A stretch of DNA of 64,000 nt from JACMLX01 sp031374935 (GCA_031374935.1 JANMHB010000093.1:1-64000), one strand, 5' to 3'. Positions 16,612-25,707 are shown, counted from the first letter of the stretch. Numbers and translations: made by a program. The notes: generated from the sequence alone by a model not told the origin.

Positions 16612-18761
16612 CGACGATCCTCCGGCTGCTCGCGACGCGAGCGGTGACGCGGATCGTCGGACGACGGCCGCGGAGTGTGACGCGACGAATCGCGCGCGAA
16701 TGCCTCGCGCTGCTGCTGGTCGCGTGTGGATTGGTCGCGAAGGTTGCCCTGCGCCTGACTGTCGGACGCGGCGCGCATGGCGGCCAGTTCGATGACGGGG
16801 GCCGCCGTGCGCGAGAACGTCGCGCTGTCGGTGGCGCGGATCGCGGAGGTTGACTGGACGCGAACACCGTCGGCGGTCAGCCCGCGTCGCTCCAGTGCCT
16901 CGCGCAATTCGCCCAGGCGATCGGTCAGCGCCGCCGCCTGCTGTGCATTCCCCAGCCCGAGCCGCGCATCAACCGACGTGCCGCGGGTATCGATGCGAAT
17001 CTGATCCTCCAGGCCGCCGGCGTTCTCCATTCGCAGCATCACGCTGCTCAGCGGCCTGGCGGATTGTGTCGCCTGCAGATCCATCAGGTGACTGATGCGA
17101 TCGGCCATGCTCAGTGATGATGGTGGTGCAGCGATGCGCACCGAACCCGCCAGATCCGTCGCACCGGCGGCTGGTACCATGCCACTCACTGCGAGCGGCG
17201 ACGTGGTCTCGCTCCCCGGGCGAGCGTCGCGGCCGGATTCACCGGGCCGCGCGACGGTCGCCACTCTGGCCACCGCTGCCACCGTGGCCACGCGCGCCAC
17301 CTGTGCCACGTTCGCGACACGCGCCATCGTCGCCGTGTGCGAGTCCTCGTTGGCACGTGGGCCGACGCTGGCCCGGTACTGCGACGTGCCTTCGCTCTGC
17401 TCTCCCTGCAGATCGTGCATCAGCGCGGCGAGCGTATCGCCCGACACCCCGCCCTCGCCCGGCAGTTCGACATGACCCGGATCACGGGCGCCGAGCGTCC
17501 GCAGCCCTTCCTGTTTTGCGACCTCCGCCAGATGTGCGTAACCGAGCGGGTTCTCCCATGCACCGTCAACCATCAGGTCCGCCGCGCGGCCCTGCGCATG
17601 CTTCGAGGTGCGTGTCCACGTCACGATCGGGCCGGGTGCAGTGCGACCCTGCGCGTACAACGCATTCTGTCGCGCCTGCGATCGCACCGTTTCGACGACG
17701 GTGACCTCGTGACCGAACTCGCGCTGCATACGCTCCATCACGCGCTCGAGCCGCTCGCGGAACGCGGGATCGAGCGCCGCGCCGCCGCGGTCGGTGCGGG
17801 TGCGGTCGGGCAGGGCTGCGACAGTCGGTGCGCCCGACGTCTCGCCTGCCGAGGGCGAAGCGACCACGGTGTTCGCGTTCTCGCGCGCCGACACTTCAGT
17901 ACGGCGATCCGTGATGGACACCGGCGTTGTGCCGCGGCTGAGCGGTGCGTCTTCGAGCACGGACGCCGGCGCATCGAAGTGGTCATCCACCAGCACCGGT
18001 GTGTCATCCGTTGACGGCCGGTCCGGCAGCGACGCGGTGAACCGGTCGAGCCGCATGGTCGTGAGGCCATCGTTCACCACGTCGGATTCGCTCGACGTAT
18101 TGTCCGGCATGTCGGGGAGCGACACCGGCGGAGGCGGCAGCGGCAACGATGCCACCAATTGCATGGCGGCAGCGCTCGCCGCGCTCGGGTCAATCGCCGG
18201 CCAGATGTCGCTCGGTGCCGTGAGTAGCGTCTCGGTCGACAGTGGTACGTCTGGCAGCGACTCGATCGCAGCACTGTCAGGCAGCGACACGGCGATGGCA
18301 TCCTGCGACGGCGAGACAGGGTGCGGCGCCGGCGCGATACCGGCCTGCGCCATCCCGTCGACAGGCACATCACCGACCTCCGCCTCCGGCACGGCCATCG
18401 GCGACATCACGATGATCGCTGTGCCATCCGACGCCACACCGCCGTCGCCGTCGGTTGCAGGCGTTGCGGGGAGTGACGCCGCACTGCCAGGCAACGCCAT
18501 CGACGTTGGGGGTGCATCATGTTTCGTGATCGCGAACTTCATCGCGCCGGTGAGCATCAGTGCGCGGAGGTCCGCCCGCTGCTGCGCAGCCAGCCGCGCC
18601 TTCGCCGCCGCGTTGGGCGTGGCGCACGCTTCGTCATCGACACGCGCCGACGCCAGCGACTTCGCAAAGGATTCACGCGGTGTGTCGCTGCCCCGACGTT
18701 CCGGCACCGCGTCGGCTCGTGGGCGCAGCGCCTGCGTCACGACTGGTAGCAGGCTGCTCAT
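16608..18761 (-). CDS. fliK: FliK hook-length control protein with embedded M15-type peptidase domain
   Basis: 717 residues in one frame. Residues 1-325 are disordered, Pro/Ser/Asp-rich, as in FliK rulers. Residues ~330-435 look like an M15 (VanY/L-Ala-D-Glu) peptidoglycan peptidase: VRSQARQNALYAQGRT (360-374), then SKHAQGRAADL with zinc ligands H388 and D395, then DPGHVEL with D427 as likely base and H430 as third ligand. A tripeptide VAx repeat (about 482-505) follows. Residues 560-645 carry the FliK C-terminal domain (LRMENAGGLEDQIRIDT, ALTDRLGELREALERRGL), which triggers the FlhB switch. The basic tail is rich in Arg, Gln and Ser. Position motE-fliK-flgD-flgE supports FliK. The peptidase inside it is unusual. 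Confidence 0.85.
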   Translation of the reverse strand: MSSLLPVVTQALRPRADAVPERRGSDTPRESFAKSLASARVDDEACATPNAAAKARLAAQQRADLRALMLTGAMKFAITKHDAPPTSMALPGSAASLPATPATDGDGGVASDGTAIIVMSPMAVPEAEVGDVPVDGMAQAGIAPAPHPVSPSQDAIAVSLPDSAAIESLPDVPLSTETLLTAPSDIWPAIDPSAASAAAMQLVASLPLPPPPVSLPDMPDNTSSESDVVNDGLTTMRLDRFTASLPDRPSTDDTPVLVDDHFDAPASVLEDAPLSRGTTPVSITDRRTEVSARENANTVVASPSAGETSGAPTVAALPDRTRTDRGGAALDPAFRERLERVMERMQREFGHEVTVVETVRSQARQNALYAQGRTAPGPIVTWTRTSKHAQGRAADLMVDGAWENPLGYAHLAEVAKQEGLRTLGARDPGHVELPGEGGVSGDTLAALMHDLQGEQSEGTSQYRASVGPRANEDSHTATMARVANVAQVARVATVAAVARVATVARPGESGRDARPGSETTSPLAVSGMVPAAGATDLAGSVRIAAPPSSLSMADRISHLMDLQATQSARPLSSVMLRMENAGGLEDQIRIDTRGTSVDARLGLGNAQQAAALTDRLGELREALERRGLTADGVRVQSTSAIRATDSATFSRTAAPVIELAAMRAASDSQAQGNLRDQSTRDQQQREAFARDSSRHTPRPSSDDPRHRSRREQPEDRR

Positions 18762-19408
18762 TTGTCACCCCCGGCGCGGCGTGGTTGGACGGAGCTCAAC
18801 GCGGCGGCACGTGGTGCCGGCAGGTTGGTGAGAATGGCGGCGGTCTGCCGATCGCTGAGCAAACCGAGGATGATCCCGACGTCGTGATCGTTCATCTGAC
18901 CGAGCACACGTGCCGCGTCTTTCGCGCCCATGGTGGCGAAGATCTTGGCCAGCCGGCGCTGGTGTGCCTGCGTGGCGGCAGCGGTGGCGGCGCCATCGTC
19001 GGGCGCGGCGGCGGGTGCGGTGGCGGCGACTGGTGCGATGACGACAGGCACGTTGGGCTTCGTCACCGCGGGGACGGGCTTCGTGACAGCGGGAGTGGCT
19101 GACGCATGGCCGGCATCCGCATGACCAGCATCCGGTTTCACCGTGTGGGCCGCTGCGGGCGCTGCAGCCGTTGTCGCAACAGGCATGTCACCTGCAGCGT
19201 GTTCACCTGGAGCGTGTGATGTCGTGTCGCCGGTGCCGGCACTGTCGCCGGCCGCGCGTGTCGAGTCACCGACGGGCTTGAGTCCGCGCCGTTGTGCGTC
19301 GGCGACGGCGCTGGCGTGCGCCTTGCCCGCCTGATACACGGAATAGAACCCGCCGCCACTGACGCCCATCAGCAGGCCGAGGATCAGTGGCAGAATGAGC
19401 TTACCCAT
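18758..19408 (-). CDS. motE: MotE-like protein with MgtE-N domain
   Basis: 216 residues. It starts with a transmembrane anchor (LILPLILGLLMGVSGGGFY), then a long Ala/Thr/His-rich linker with HADAGHASA-type repeats, then a C-terminal helical MgtE-N-like domain (LAKIFATMGAKDAARVLGQMNDHDVGIILGLLSD). This layout matches MotE, described as a periplasmic chaperone or stator-associated protein, and the fliJ-to-fliK position is the usual one. It overlaps fliJ by 8 bases and fliK by ATGA. Confidence 0.75.
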   Translation of the reverse strand: MGKLILPLILGLLMGVSGGGFYSVYQAGKAHASAVADAQRRGLKPVGDSTRAAGDSAGTGDTTSHAPGEHAAGDMPVATTAAAPAAAHTVKPDAGHADAGHASATPAVTKPVPAVTKPNVPVVIAPVAATAPAAAPDDGAATAAATQAHQRRLAKIFATMGAKDAARVLGQMNDHDVGIILGLLSDRQTAAILTNLPAPRAAALSSVQPRRAGGDK

Positions 19409-19880
19409 TGGTCGTGCGCTCCGGATCGGGTGGAGTGGTGTCGGCGTGGTGGAAGCGCGTGAGCGCGATTTCGTCCATCGCCACGCGGTCGGCCGTCAAC
19501 TCGGCTGCGCGATGTGCCTCGGCCTGCTTCTCGCGCAACGTGCCCAGCGCGTGCCGCGCCTGGAACGCCTGCCGCAGCTCATCCTGTGCGCGCCGCACCA
19601 GACTCTCGGCCGTGATGACACTGGTGGTGGCCAGCTGCAGTCGGATGTCGAGTGCCCCGAGGACGTACTGCAGTTGCTGCAGGGCGCCTACACTGCTGCC
19701 GCTGTTGCTGGCGACGGTGAGCGACGCATGTCCCGCGGTGCGCGCGTCGTCAATGGCCCCGCGCAGCGCGCGGGCCGCAGTTGCCTCTGCTTCGGCCGTG
19801 TTGAGCGCCGTCGCCCGCGCCCGCTCCGCTTCCTCGCGAAGTTCCAGCACCCGCTGCAGGCGGAACTTGAAGCGGCTCAT
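19401..19880 (-). CDS. fliJ: Flagellar export chaperone FliJ
   Basis: 159 residues, all-helical and coiled-coil. The N-terminus SRFKFRLQRVLELREEAERARA is the classic FliJ start. FliJ inserts into the FliI hexamer and couples it to FlhA. Overlaps fliI by ATGA. Confidence 0.93.
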   Translation of the reverse strand: MSRFKFRLQRVLELREEAERARATALNTAEAEATAARALRGAIDDARTAGHASLTVASNSGSSVGALQQLQYVLGALDIRLQLATTSVITAESLVRRAQDELRQAFQARHALGTLREKQAEAHRAAELTADRVAMDEIALTRFHHADTTPPDPERTTNG

Positions 19881-21229
19881 GGCATGCCGCGCTGCTGCAA
19901 CAGGTGATCGTACCGCGCCTGCAGCTGCTTGAGCCGCGCAACGCTGTCATCGAGGCCCGTGCTTTCGCTTGGCGGCTGGCGCAGAAAGGCCAGCAGCTGA
20001 TCGCGCAGCCCGATCGCCGCGTCCACCAGCGGATCGGAACCCTTCTGGTAGGCACCGACGAGAATCAGGTCTTCCTTGTCACGCCACGACGCCTCGAGGC
20101 GCAGCAGCAGGTTGGCAGCGTGGCGATGTGTGTCGGTGATCAGCAGGTCGCGCACCCGGCTCTTCGAGTCGAGCACGTCGATGGCGGGAAAATGGCCGGC
20201 ACTGGCCAGCTTGCGCGTCAACACGATGTGTCCATCGAGGATCGATCGTGCGGCGTCGGCGATCGGTTCGTTGAAGTCGTCGCCATCCACCAGCACCGTG
20301 TACACACCGGTGATGCCCCCGACGCGGGCGTTGCCGGCGCGTTCGAGCAGCCGTGGCAACGCCGCGAACACGGACGGCGGATAACCTTTCGTGGTTGGCG
20401 GTTCACCGACTGCCAGACCGATCTCGCGCCAGGCCATCGCGACCCGCGTGATCGAGTCCACCATCAGCAGCACCTGCTTGCCCTGATCGCGGAAGTACTC
20501 GGCAATTGCCGTAGCCACCAGCGCACCGCGGGCGCGCACCAGCGCGGCCTGGTCGCCAGTGGCGACGATGATCACGCTGCGCTTGAGCCCTTCTTCACCC
20601 AGCGAGTTCTCGACGAACTCGCGCACTTCACGACCCCGCTCGCCGAGCAGCGCGATCACATTCACATCGGCCTGTGCCTGCCGCGCCACCATGCCGAGCA
20701 GCGTGCTCTTGCCCACGCCGCTGCCGGAGAAGATGCCGATGCGCTGCCCATGTCCGATGGTGAGCAAGCCGTCGATGGCGCGCACGCCGGTGGCCATGGT
20801 GCTGCCGATCACTTCGCGATGCAGCGGATTCGGCGGCTCGGCCAGCAGCGGTGCGCGCTCTTCGACATCCAGCTTGCCCTTGTCGTCGATCGGATGTCCG
20901 AGACCGTTGAGAATGCGACCGAGCAGACCGGGCCCCACATCGACGCCGAATGAACGACCCAGTGCCACGACACTCGCGCCAGGCGCGATGCCATCCAGTT
21001 CCCCGAGCGGCATCAACAGCACGCCGTTCTGGTGGAATCCCACCACTTCGGCCAGCACCGAGCGGGCATCGTTGGTGTTGGTGATCCGCGCCAGTTCGCC
21101 GAGGCCCATTTCAAGGCCACTGACTTCGATCGCCAGCCCCACCACGCGCGCCACACGCCCAAAGGTGTGTGTGCGTGGCACGTCGGTAATGCGGCGCGTC
21201 ATTTCGCGCGCGACCAGTGTCTCAGGCAT
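19877..21229 (-). CDS. fliI: Flagellum-specific ATPase FliI
   Basis: 450 residues, normal length. Walker A GIFSGSGVGKSTLLG, the GERGREVREF motif, Walker B VLLMVDSITRVAMAWREIGLA and the export-ATPase signature PPSVFAALPRLLERAGN are all present. It energises substrate unloading at the flagellar type III export gate with FliH and FliJ. Overlaps fliH by 8 bases. Confidence 0.98.
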   Translation of the reverse strand: MPETLVAREMTRRITDVPRTHTFGRVARVVGLAIEVSGLEMGLGELARITNTNDARSVLAEVVGFHQNGVLLMPLGELDGIAPGASVVALGRSFGVDVGPGLLGRILNGLGHPIDDKGKLDVEERAPLLAEPPNPLHREVIGSTMATGVRAIDGLLTIGHGQRIGIFSGSGVGKSTLLGMVARQAQADVNVIALLGERGREVREFVENSLGEEGLKRSVIIVATGDQAALVRARGALVATAIAEYFRDQGKQVLLMVDSITRVAMAWREIGLAVGEPPTTKGYPPSVFAALPRLLERAGNARVGGITGVYTVLVDGDDFNEPIADAARSILDGHIVLTRKLASAGHFPAIDVLDSKSRVRDLLITDTHRHAANLLLRLEASWRDKEDLILVGAYQKGSDPLVDAAIGLRDQLLAFLRQPPSESTGLDDSVARLKQLQARYDHLLQQRGMP

Positions 21230-21959
21230 TGGTGTACGTCAGCCGGCGGTAGAGACGTTCGAGGCCGGTGTCCACGCGGCCGTCCACGATGCGTTCGCGT
21301 CCTTCCACCACGCAGCCACCCTGTTCGATGCGTGCATCACTCACCCAGCGCACTTCGCGTCCGCGTGTGATCATCGTCGCCATGTCTCCGTCACGCTCGG
21401 CTGCGTACAGTGCTTCCAGGTCGGCGGGATTGACGCGGATCGACAGCGCCTGGTCGAGGCCGAACTCCTGCACACCGCGCGTGACGAGTTCGACGACGGT
21501 GTCGGAGGCGATGGTGACCTCGCGAGTGACGATCTGGTGTGCGACGGCGACGGCGATTGCCGCAATGTTCTCTTCGATGTTGGCCAGCCAGCGTGCCTCG
21601 CCGATACGGATGTCGTCCAGCGCGCTTTCGGCGGCCATTCTGGCACCGCGCAACCGCGCCTGTTCTGCCAGCTCACCCTGTTCGCGTCCGTCCGCCACGC
21701 CGCGCAGGTAGGCGGCATCGAGATCCGCCTGTCGTGCCTGCGATGCCGCCAGTTCCGCGGCCGCCAGCTCCGCCGCCGCCATCGTCACCCGGCTGTTGGG
21801 ACGCTCGTCGAGATCCTCGTCGAAGGCCGACGTGACGCGCCGCGCATCGCTTCCGAACTGACTCGGCATCCAGCTTTCAGTGGCTGCCACGGTGACCACC
21901 ATCCGCGGCGTGATCCGGGTGCGCTGCGCGGACGTGAAGAGCGGCTCAAATGAGGACAT
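21222..21959 (-). CDS. fliH: Flagellar export regulator FliH
   Basis: 245 residues from MSSFEPLF, chosen because GGGAGG lies 5 bases upstream; an in-frame ATG at 21977 has no such site. The middle is a long Ala-rich helix (VTMAAAELAAAELAASQARQ), and the C-terminal part (IAVAVAHQIVTREVTI, RVNPADLEAL, GGCVVEGRERIVDGRVDTGLERL) matches the V-ATPase E-like domain. It anchors and regulates FliI at FliN. The start lies inside the end of fliG. Confidence 0.92.
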   Translation of the reverse strand: MSSFEPLFTSAQRTRITPRMVVTVAATESWMPSQFGSDARRVTSAFDEDLDERPNSRVTMAAAELAAAELAASQARQADLDAAYLRGVADGREQGELAEQARLRGARMAAESALDDIRIGEARWLANIEENIAAIAVAVAHQIVTREVTIASDTVVELVTRGVQEFGLDQALSIRVNPADLEALYAAERDGDMATMITRGREVRWVSDARIEQGGCVVEGRERIVDGRVDTGLERLYRRLTYTNA

Positions 21960-22986
21960 CGTCGCCTCCCTTGCCACCGATCACGATCTCGCCCATCTCC
22001 TCCAGGCGACGCACCTGCGCCACGAAGGCCGTCTGCGCGGCTTCGACATCCTTCATGCGGGCCGGGCCCATCATCTCCATCTCTTCCTGCAGCGCCGCCA
22101 CCGCGCGTTGCGACATGCAGCCGAGGATCTTCGCCTTGAGTTCCGGGCTCGCGGCCTTGAGGGCCAGGGCCAGGCTCTTCGCTTCGACTTCGCGCAGCAC
22201 GCGCTGGATCGCCTTGTCCTCGAGGGAATTCAGATCCTCGAAGACGAACATCAGGTTCTTGATCACTTCGCAGAGTTCCGGATCGCGCTCCTCCACGCCT
22301 TCGAGCAGCTCCTTCTCGAGCGCACCGGAGATGAAGTTCATCACTTCGGCCACCGCCTTCGGGCCACCGGAGACCGTGCCTTCCGCCATGATCGACGACG
22401 CTTCGGAGCCGATGTGCTTCTCGATCAGCATCAGCATCTCCGGCTGCACCTTTTCCATGCCGGCCATGCGGAACACCACCTCGCCGCCTTTCGACGACGG
22501 GATCTCCTTGAGAATGCTCGCGGTCTGCTGCGGATCGAGATGCGCCAGCACCAGCGCGATGGTCTGCGGATGTTCGTTGCGCAGGGTGTTGCCCAGCTGC
22601 TGCGGGTCGGCGCGACGCAGTCGCGTGAGGCCGGCGGTATCGGCCAGCTGTCCCTGCACACGGCGCAGGATGCTGGCGGCCTTCTGGGGCCCAAATGCCT
22701 TCTCCAGCACTTCCTTGGCGTATTCCACGCCGCCATTCGACAATGACCCGATGCCGATCGCCGACTCGATCCACTCCTCGAGCACCTGATCGATCACCGG
22801 ACCGGCGACATCGTCCATCCGGGCGATCTCGTACGAGAGCATGTCCACTTCGTCGGTGGACAGCTTCTGCGTCACCTTGGCGGCGGCATCGGTGCCCAGC
22901 GCCAGGCAGAGCAGGGCCGCCTTCTGCCGCCCGTTGAGCGACTCGAAGCTGATTTCTCTGGGCATCCGTGCGATGGCGCTAGGCAT
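21946..22986 (-). CDS. fliG: Flagellar motor switch protein FliG
   Basis: Up to 346 residues. The usual FliG begins near MPREISFESLNGRQKAALLCLALG, so an ATG at 22965 is an alternative to 22986. The middle domain motif EHPQTIALVLAHLDPQQTASIL and the C-terminal torque helix with charged residues (VFEDLNSLEDKAIQRVLREVE) are present. It forms the top of the C-ring, contacts MS-ring FliF and stator MotA, and responds to FliM. Overlaps fliF by 8 bases or starts shortly after it. Confidence 0.97.
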   Translation of the reverse strand: MPSAIARMPREISFESLNGRQKAALLCLALGTDAAAKVTQKLSTDEVDMLSYEIARMDDVAGPVIDQVLEEWIESAIGIGSLSNGGVEYAKEVLEKAFGPQKAASILRRVQGQLADTAGLTRLRRADPQQLGNTLRNEHPQTIALVLAHLDPQQTASILKEIPSSKGGEVVFRMAGMEKVQPEMLMLIEKHIGSEASSIMAEGTVSGGPKAVAEVMNFISGALEKELLEGVEERDPELCEVIKNLMFVFEDLNSLEDKAIQRVLREVEAKSLALALKAASPELKAKILGCMSQRAVAALQEEMEMMGPARMKDVEAAQTAFVAQVRRLEEMGEIVIGGKGGDDVLI

Positions 22987-24499
22987 TCCGCATCCAGTTC
23001 CGGAGGATCTTGGCTGACACGTCGGGATAGGCTTCCGCCGTCGCGACGACGCGTTCCTTCAACGGGTTCACCGGCATGCGCAGCGGCTGATACGTCGGCG
23101 AGTTGTCGTCACCCTCGTCCGATCGCTCGGCGAGTTGTCCCATCGGCTGACCGGCGCTGTTCAACTGGGGGGCCCGTGACGCGGCAATCGCCATCGCGCG
23201 CGCGTCAGCCGATTGCGACTTGAGGTTCTTCATCACGGTCAGCGCGATCAGTACCGCCAGTGCCAGCCCGACCAGCCCGAGCGCCGGCCGCTGCACCTGC
23301 TGAATCGTGCGCATCGCCTTCTCGCCGGTCGTTTCGGCGGGAATGGCGGTGATGCCTTCGAACGGGGTACTGACGACCTTCACCAGGTCGCCGCGGGTCG
23401 AGTCGAAACCGACCGCATTGCGCACCAGTGCCGTGATCTGATCCAGCTCGGCCTGCGGACGCGTGGTGCTCACGCCCTTGGCATCCATGCGATCCTTGAC
23501 CAGCACCGCCACCGTGAGGCGCTTCACCACGCCGGTGGCGGACTTGATGGTTTCCACCGTGCGCGAGTTGTCGTAGCTGCTGGCGACGTTGGTCGACCCG
23601 GCACCGCCGTCGGTGCCTGGCGTGATCTCCGCCTTCTGCTCGGTGCTGAGCGCCTGCTTTTCCGGATCGATCACCTGCGACATGCGCTCGACCTGGTCGA
23701 AGAGCAGGTCGGCAGCGACGGTCACGGTGGCATTGCCATTGCCCACGATCTGGTTGACCATCGCACTCGCCTTCTCGGCCAGATGATCTTCCACGGCGCG
23801 CTGCTGTTCGAGTTGCGCGCTGCTGAGTGAGGCGGGGTCGTTGGCGTCGAGCATGCGCGACAGCAGGCGACCGCCATCGTCCAGTACCGCCACCCGTTGC
23901 GCCTCGAGATTGTCGATGCTGCTGGCGACCAGCTGTGAGATGCCGCGCACCACGTCGGCGTCGGGCCGCTGACCATTGCGCAGCTTCACCACCACGCTGG
24001 CTTCGGCCGGCGCATCACCCGCACGACGGAAGGCCTGCGTTTCCTTGATCGCCAGGTGGACCTGCGCGCGCTCGATGCCCTTCATCGTGCTGATCGTGCG
24101 CTCCAGCTCTCCTTCCAGTGCGCGACGATAGTTGATCTTCTGTGCGAAGTCGGTCATGCCCCAGCTGGGCTGGTCGAACAGCTCCATGCCAGGGCGACCC
24201 TGCGCCGGCAATCCCGACGAGGCAAGCACCACCCGCGCGCGGGCCAGATCGGTGGCGGCGACCATGATGTCGGTGCCGCCCCGCTCGAGCTGATACGTCA
24301 CGCCGGCGGCATCGAGCGCATCGGTCATCTTGCCGACGCTCTCCAGTGGCACGCCACTGAACGCCGGCACGAGGTCTGGCGTGGTCGCCCAGCGCGAGAC
24401 ACCAAGAATCGCGACCAGCGCGATGACGCCGACACCCAGCATCGCCACACGGCGGATGCCACCGATGCGGTCGAACAGTTGTTCAAGTGCGGGAGGCAT
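22979..24499 (-). CDS. fliF: MS-ring protein FliF
   Basis: 506 residues. It has an N-terminal transmembrane helix (VAMLGVGVIALVAILGV), the two ring-building domains (VPAFSGVPLESVGKMTDALDAAG, RRALEGELERTISTMKGIERAQVHL), a second transmembrane helix near residue 410 (ALGLVGLALAVLIALTVM) and the C-terminal FliG-binding tail (EAYPDVSAKILRNWMRN). It forms the inner-membrane ring and houses the export gate. Starts 5 bases after fliE. Confidence 0.97.
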   Translation of the reverse strand: MPPALEQLFDRIGGIRRVAMLGVGVIALVAILGVSRWATTPDLVPAFSGVPLESVGKMTDALDAAGVTYQLERGGTDIMVAATDLARARVVLASSGLPAQGRPGMELFDQPSWGMTDFAQKINYRRALEGELERTISTMKGIERAQVHLAIKETQAFRRAGDAPAEASVVVKLRNGQRPDADVVRGISQLVASSIDNLEAQRVAVLDDGGRLLSRMLDANDPASLSSAQLEQQRAVEDHLAEKASAMVNQIVGNGNATVTVAADLLFDQVERMSQVIDPEKQALSTEQKAEITPGTDGGAGSTNVASSYDNSRTVETIKSATGVVKRLTVAVLVKDRMDAKGVSTTRPQAELDQITALVRNAVGFDSTRGDLVKVVSTPFEGITAIPAETTGEKAMRTIQQVQRPALGLVGLALAVLIALTVMKNLKSQSADARAMAIAASRAPQLNSAGQPMGQLAERSDEGDDNSPTYQPLRMPVNPLKERVVATAEAYPDVSAKILRNWMRNA

Positions 24500-24504
24500 C
24501 GTGA

Positions 24505-24828
24505 TCAGTTCTGCATGGTGATGACGGTCCGATAGGCCTCAATGACCTTGTTGCGCAGTTCGATCAGGGTGTCGAGCGCGATGCCGGCTTCGCTGGACGC
24601 CGCCATCACCTGGTGCAACTCCACCTGTTCGCCATTCAGGAACCGGCGCGTCGTCTCGCCGCTGATGTCCTGAGCGGCGCTGACTTCGTTGACGGCGCGT
24701 GTCAGCACATCGCCGAACGCGCCACCACCGGTGGGCTCGGGCAGCACCGGCACCGACTTGCCACCCTCACCGGGCAGGCCGAATTCTGCGACGCGCTGTG
24801 CGAACGCGCCGAAACGATCGATCGTCAT
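24505..24828 (-). CDS. fliE: Flagellar hook-basal body complex protein FliE
   Basis: 107 residues. The conserved C-terminal half VELHQVMAASSEAGIALDTLIELRNKVIEAYRTVITMQ is diagnostic in its pattern. FliE joins the MS ring to the rod and is the first exported rod component. It sits just after a small unknown ORF. Confidence 0.95.
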   Translation of the reverse strand: MTIDRFGAFAQRVAEFGLPGEGGKSVPVLPEPTGGGAFGDVLTRAVNEVSAAQDISGETTRRFLNGEQVELHQVMAASSEAGIALDTLIELRNKVIEAYRTVITMQN

Positions 24829-24830
24829 GT

Positions 24831-25139
24831 TCAGCCTCGAACGTCGAGATGGGCGCCGCGCATGCCAATCGGCGCGGCGGTACGGTCGTCGGACGACGGC
24901 ATGCGAGTGCCGTACGTCAGCGGACCCAGTGCGGCGCGACGCGCCAGCTGTCGGGTGATGTCGTCGGAGACGCGTGCCGCAAGGCTATGCTGTTCGTCGC
25001 GCGCACTGGTCGGGTCACCGGCGGTGGGCGATGTCGGCGTGTCGTCGCCGCGAGCGGTCAGGCCGTCGCCGCGGCGGAACAGATCCGGGAGCGCGCCGGC
25101 CGTGGCGGGCAGCTGGGCGGTGAGCGAAGAGATCGACAT
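24831..25139 (-). CDS. Hypothetical small protein between flgC and fliE
   Basis: 102 residues, family not recognised. The frame fits exactly, with 2 bases to flgC upstream and 2 bases to fliE downstream, so it is almost certainly translated with them. The sequence is polar and probably disordered, with one predicted helix (AARVSDDITRQLARRAALGP). No signal peptide or membrane segment. It could be an export chaperone or a lineage-specific rod factor, but nothing in the sequence decides this. Confidence 0.6.
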   Translation of the reverse strand: MSISSLTAQLPATAGALPDLFRRGDGLTARGDDTPTSPTAGDPTSARDEQHSLAARVSDDITRQLARRAALGPLTYGTRMPSSDDRTAAPIGMRGAHLDVRG

Positions 25140-25141
25140 GC

Positions 25142-25702
25142 TCAGAGCTCCAGCGACTTGCGCAGCAGCTGCTTCACCGACTGAAAGACGGTGGCGTTGG
25201 CTTCGAACACCCGTCGCGCATCGAGCAGGTCGACGAGTTCGGTGGTGCGACTGACGTTCGACAGCGTGACGTAGCCTTCCGTATCCGCATCGGGATGACC
25301 GGGCATGTGCACACGGGCGCCCGGTGTCGTGTCTTCCTGGATGCTGTCGACCACCACGCCGTAGTTCGGATCGTCCACCGACCGCGGCGAAGATGGCGCG
25401 GCGCCGGCAGGCACGTCGAACTGCGATGTACCGAATGGTGCCGTCGTGAACGGCAATTGATTCGGGAAGCGAAAGCTCGCTTCGTGTTCGGCGCTGGTGG
25501 CGGTGCGCAGCTGCACCACTCGGCGACTGTAGGCCTTGCCGTCGGCACCGCGCGTGACGTCGGCGTTGGCGAGATTGCTGGCGGCGACTTCGATGCGTGT
25601 GCGCTGCGCGGACATGCCGCTGGCGGCGATGCCAAGCGCACGGAACATCGGCTTGATCGCGGGGCCACCCACGAACGGGAGCAAACCAGGGAGTTTCGGC
25701 AT
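25142..25702 (-). CDS. flgC: Flagellar basal-body rod protein FlgC
   Basis: 186 residues. The rod signature is MFRALGIAASGMSAQRTRIEVAASNLANADVTR. The C-terminus ends SNVSRTTELVDLLDARRVFEANATVFQSVKQLL, as FlgC should. The extra 18 N-terminal residues before MFRAL make the ATG at 25648 an alternative start. Proximal rod component, cotranscribed with flgB. Confidence 0.94.
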   Translation of the reverse strand: MPKLPGLLPFVGGPAIKPMFRALGIAASGMSAQRTRIEVAASNLANADVTRGADGKAYSRRVVQLRTATSAEHEASFRFPNQLPFTTAPFGTSQFDVPAGAAPSSPRSVDDPNYGVVVDSIQEDTTPGARVHMPGHPDADTEGYVTLSNVSRTTELVDLLDARRVFEANATVFQSVKQLLRKSLEL

Positions 25703-25707
25703 CGGTT

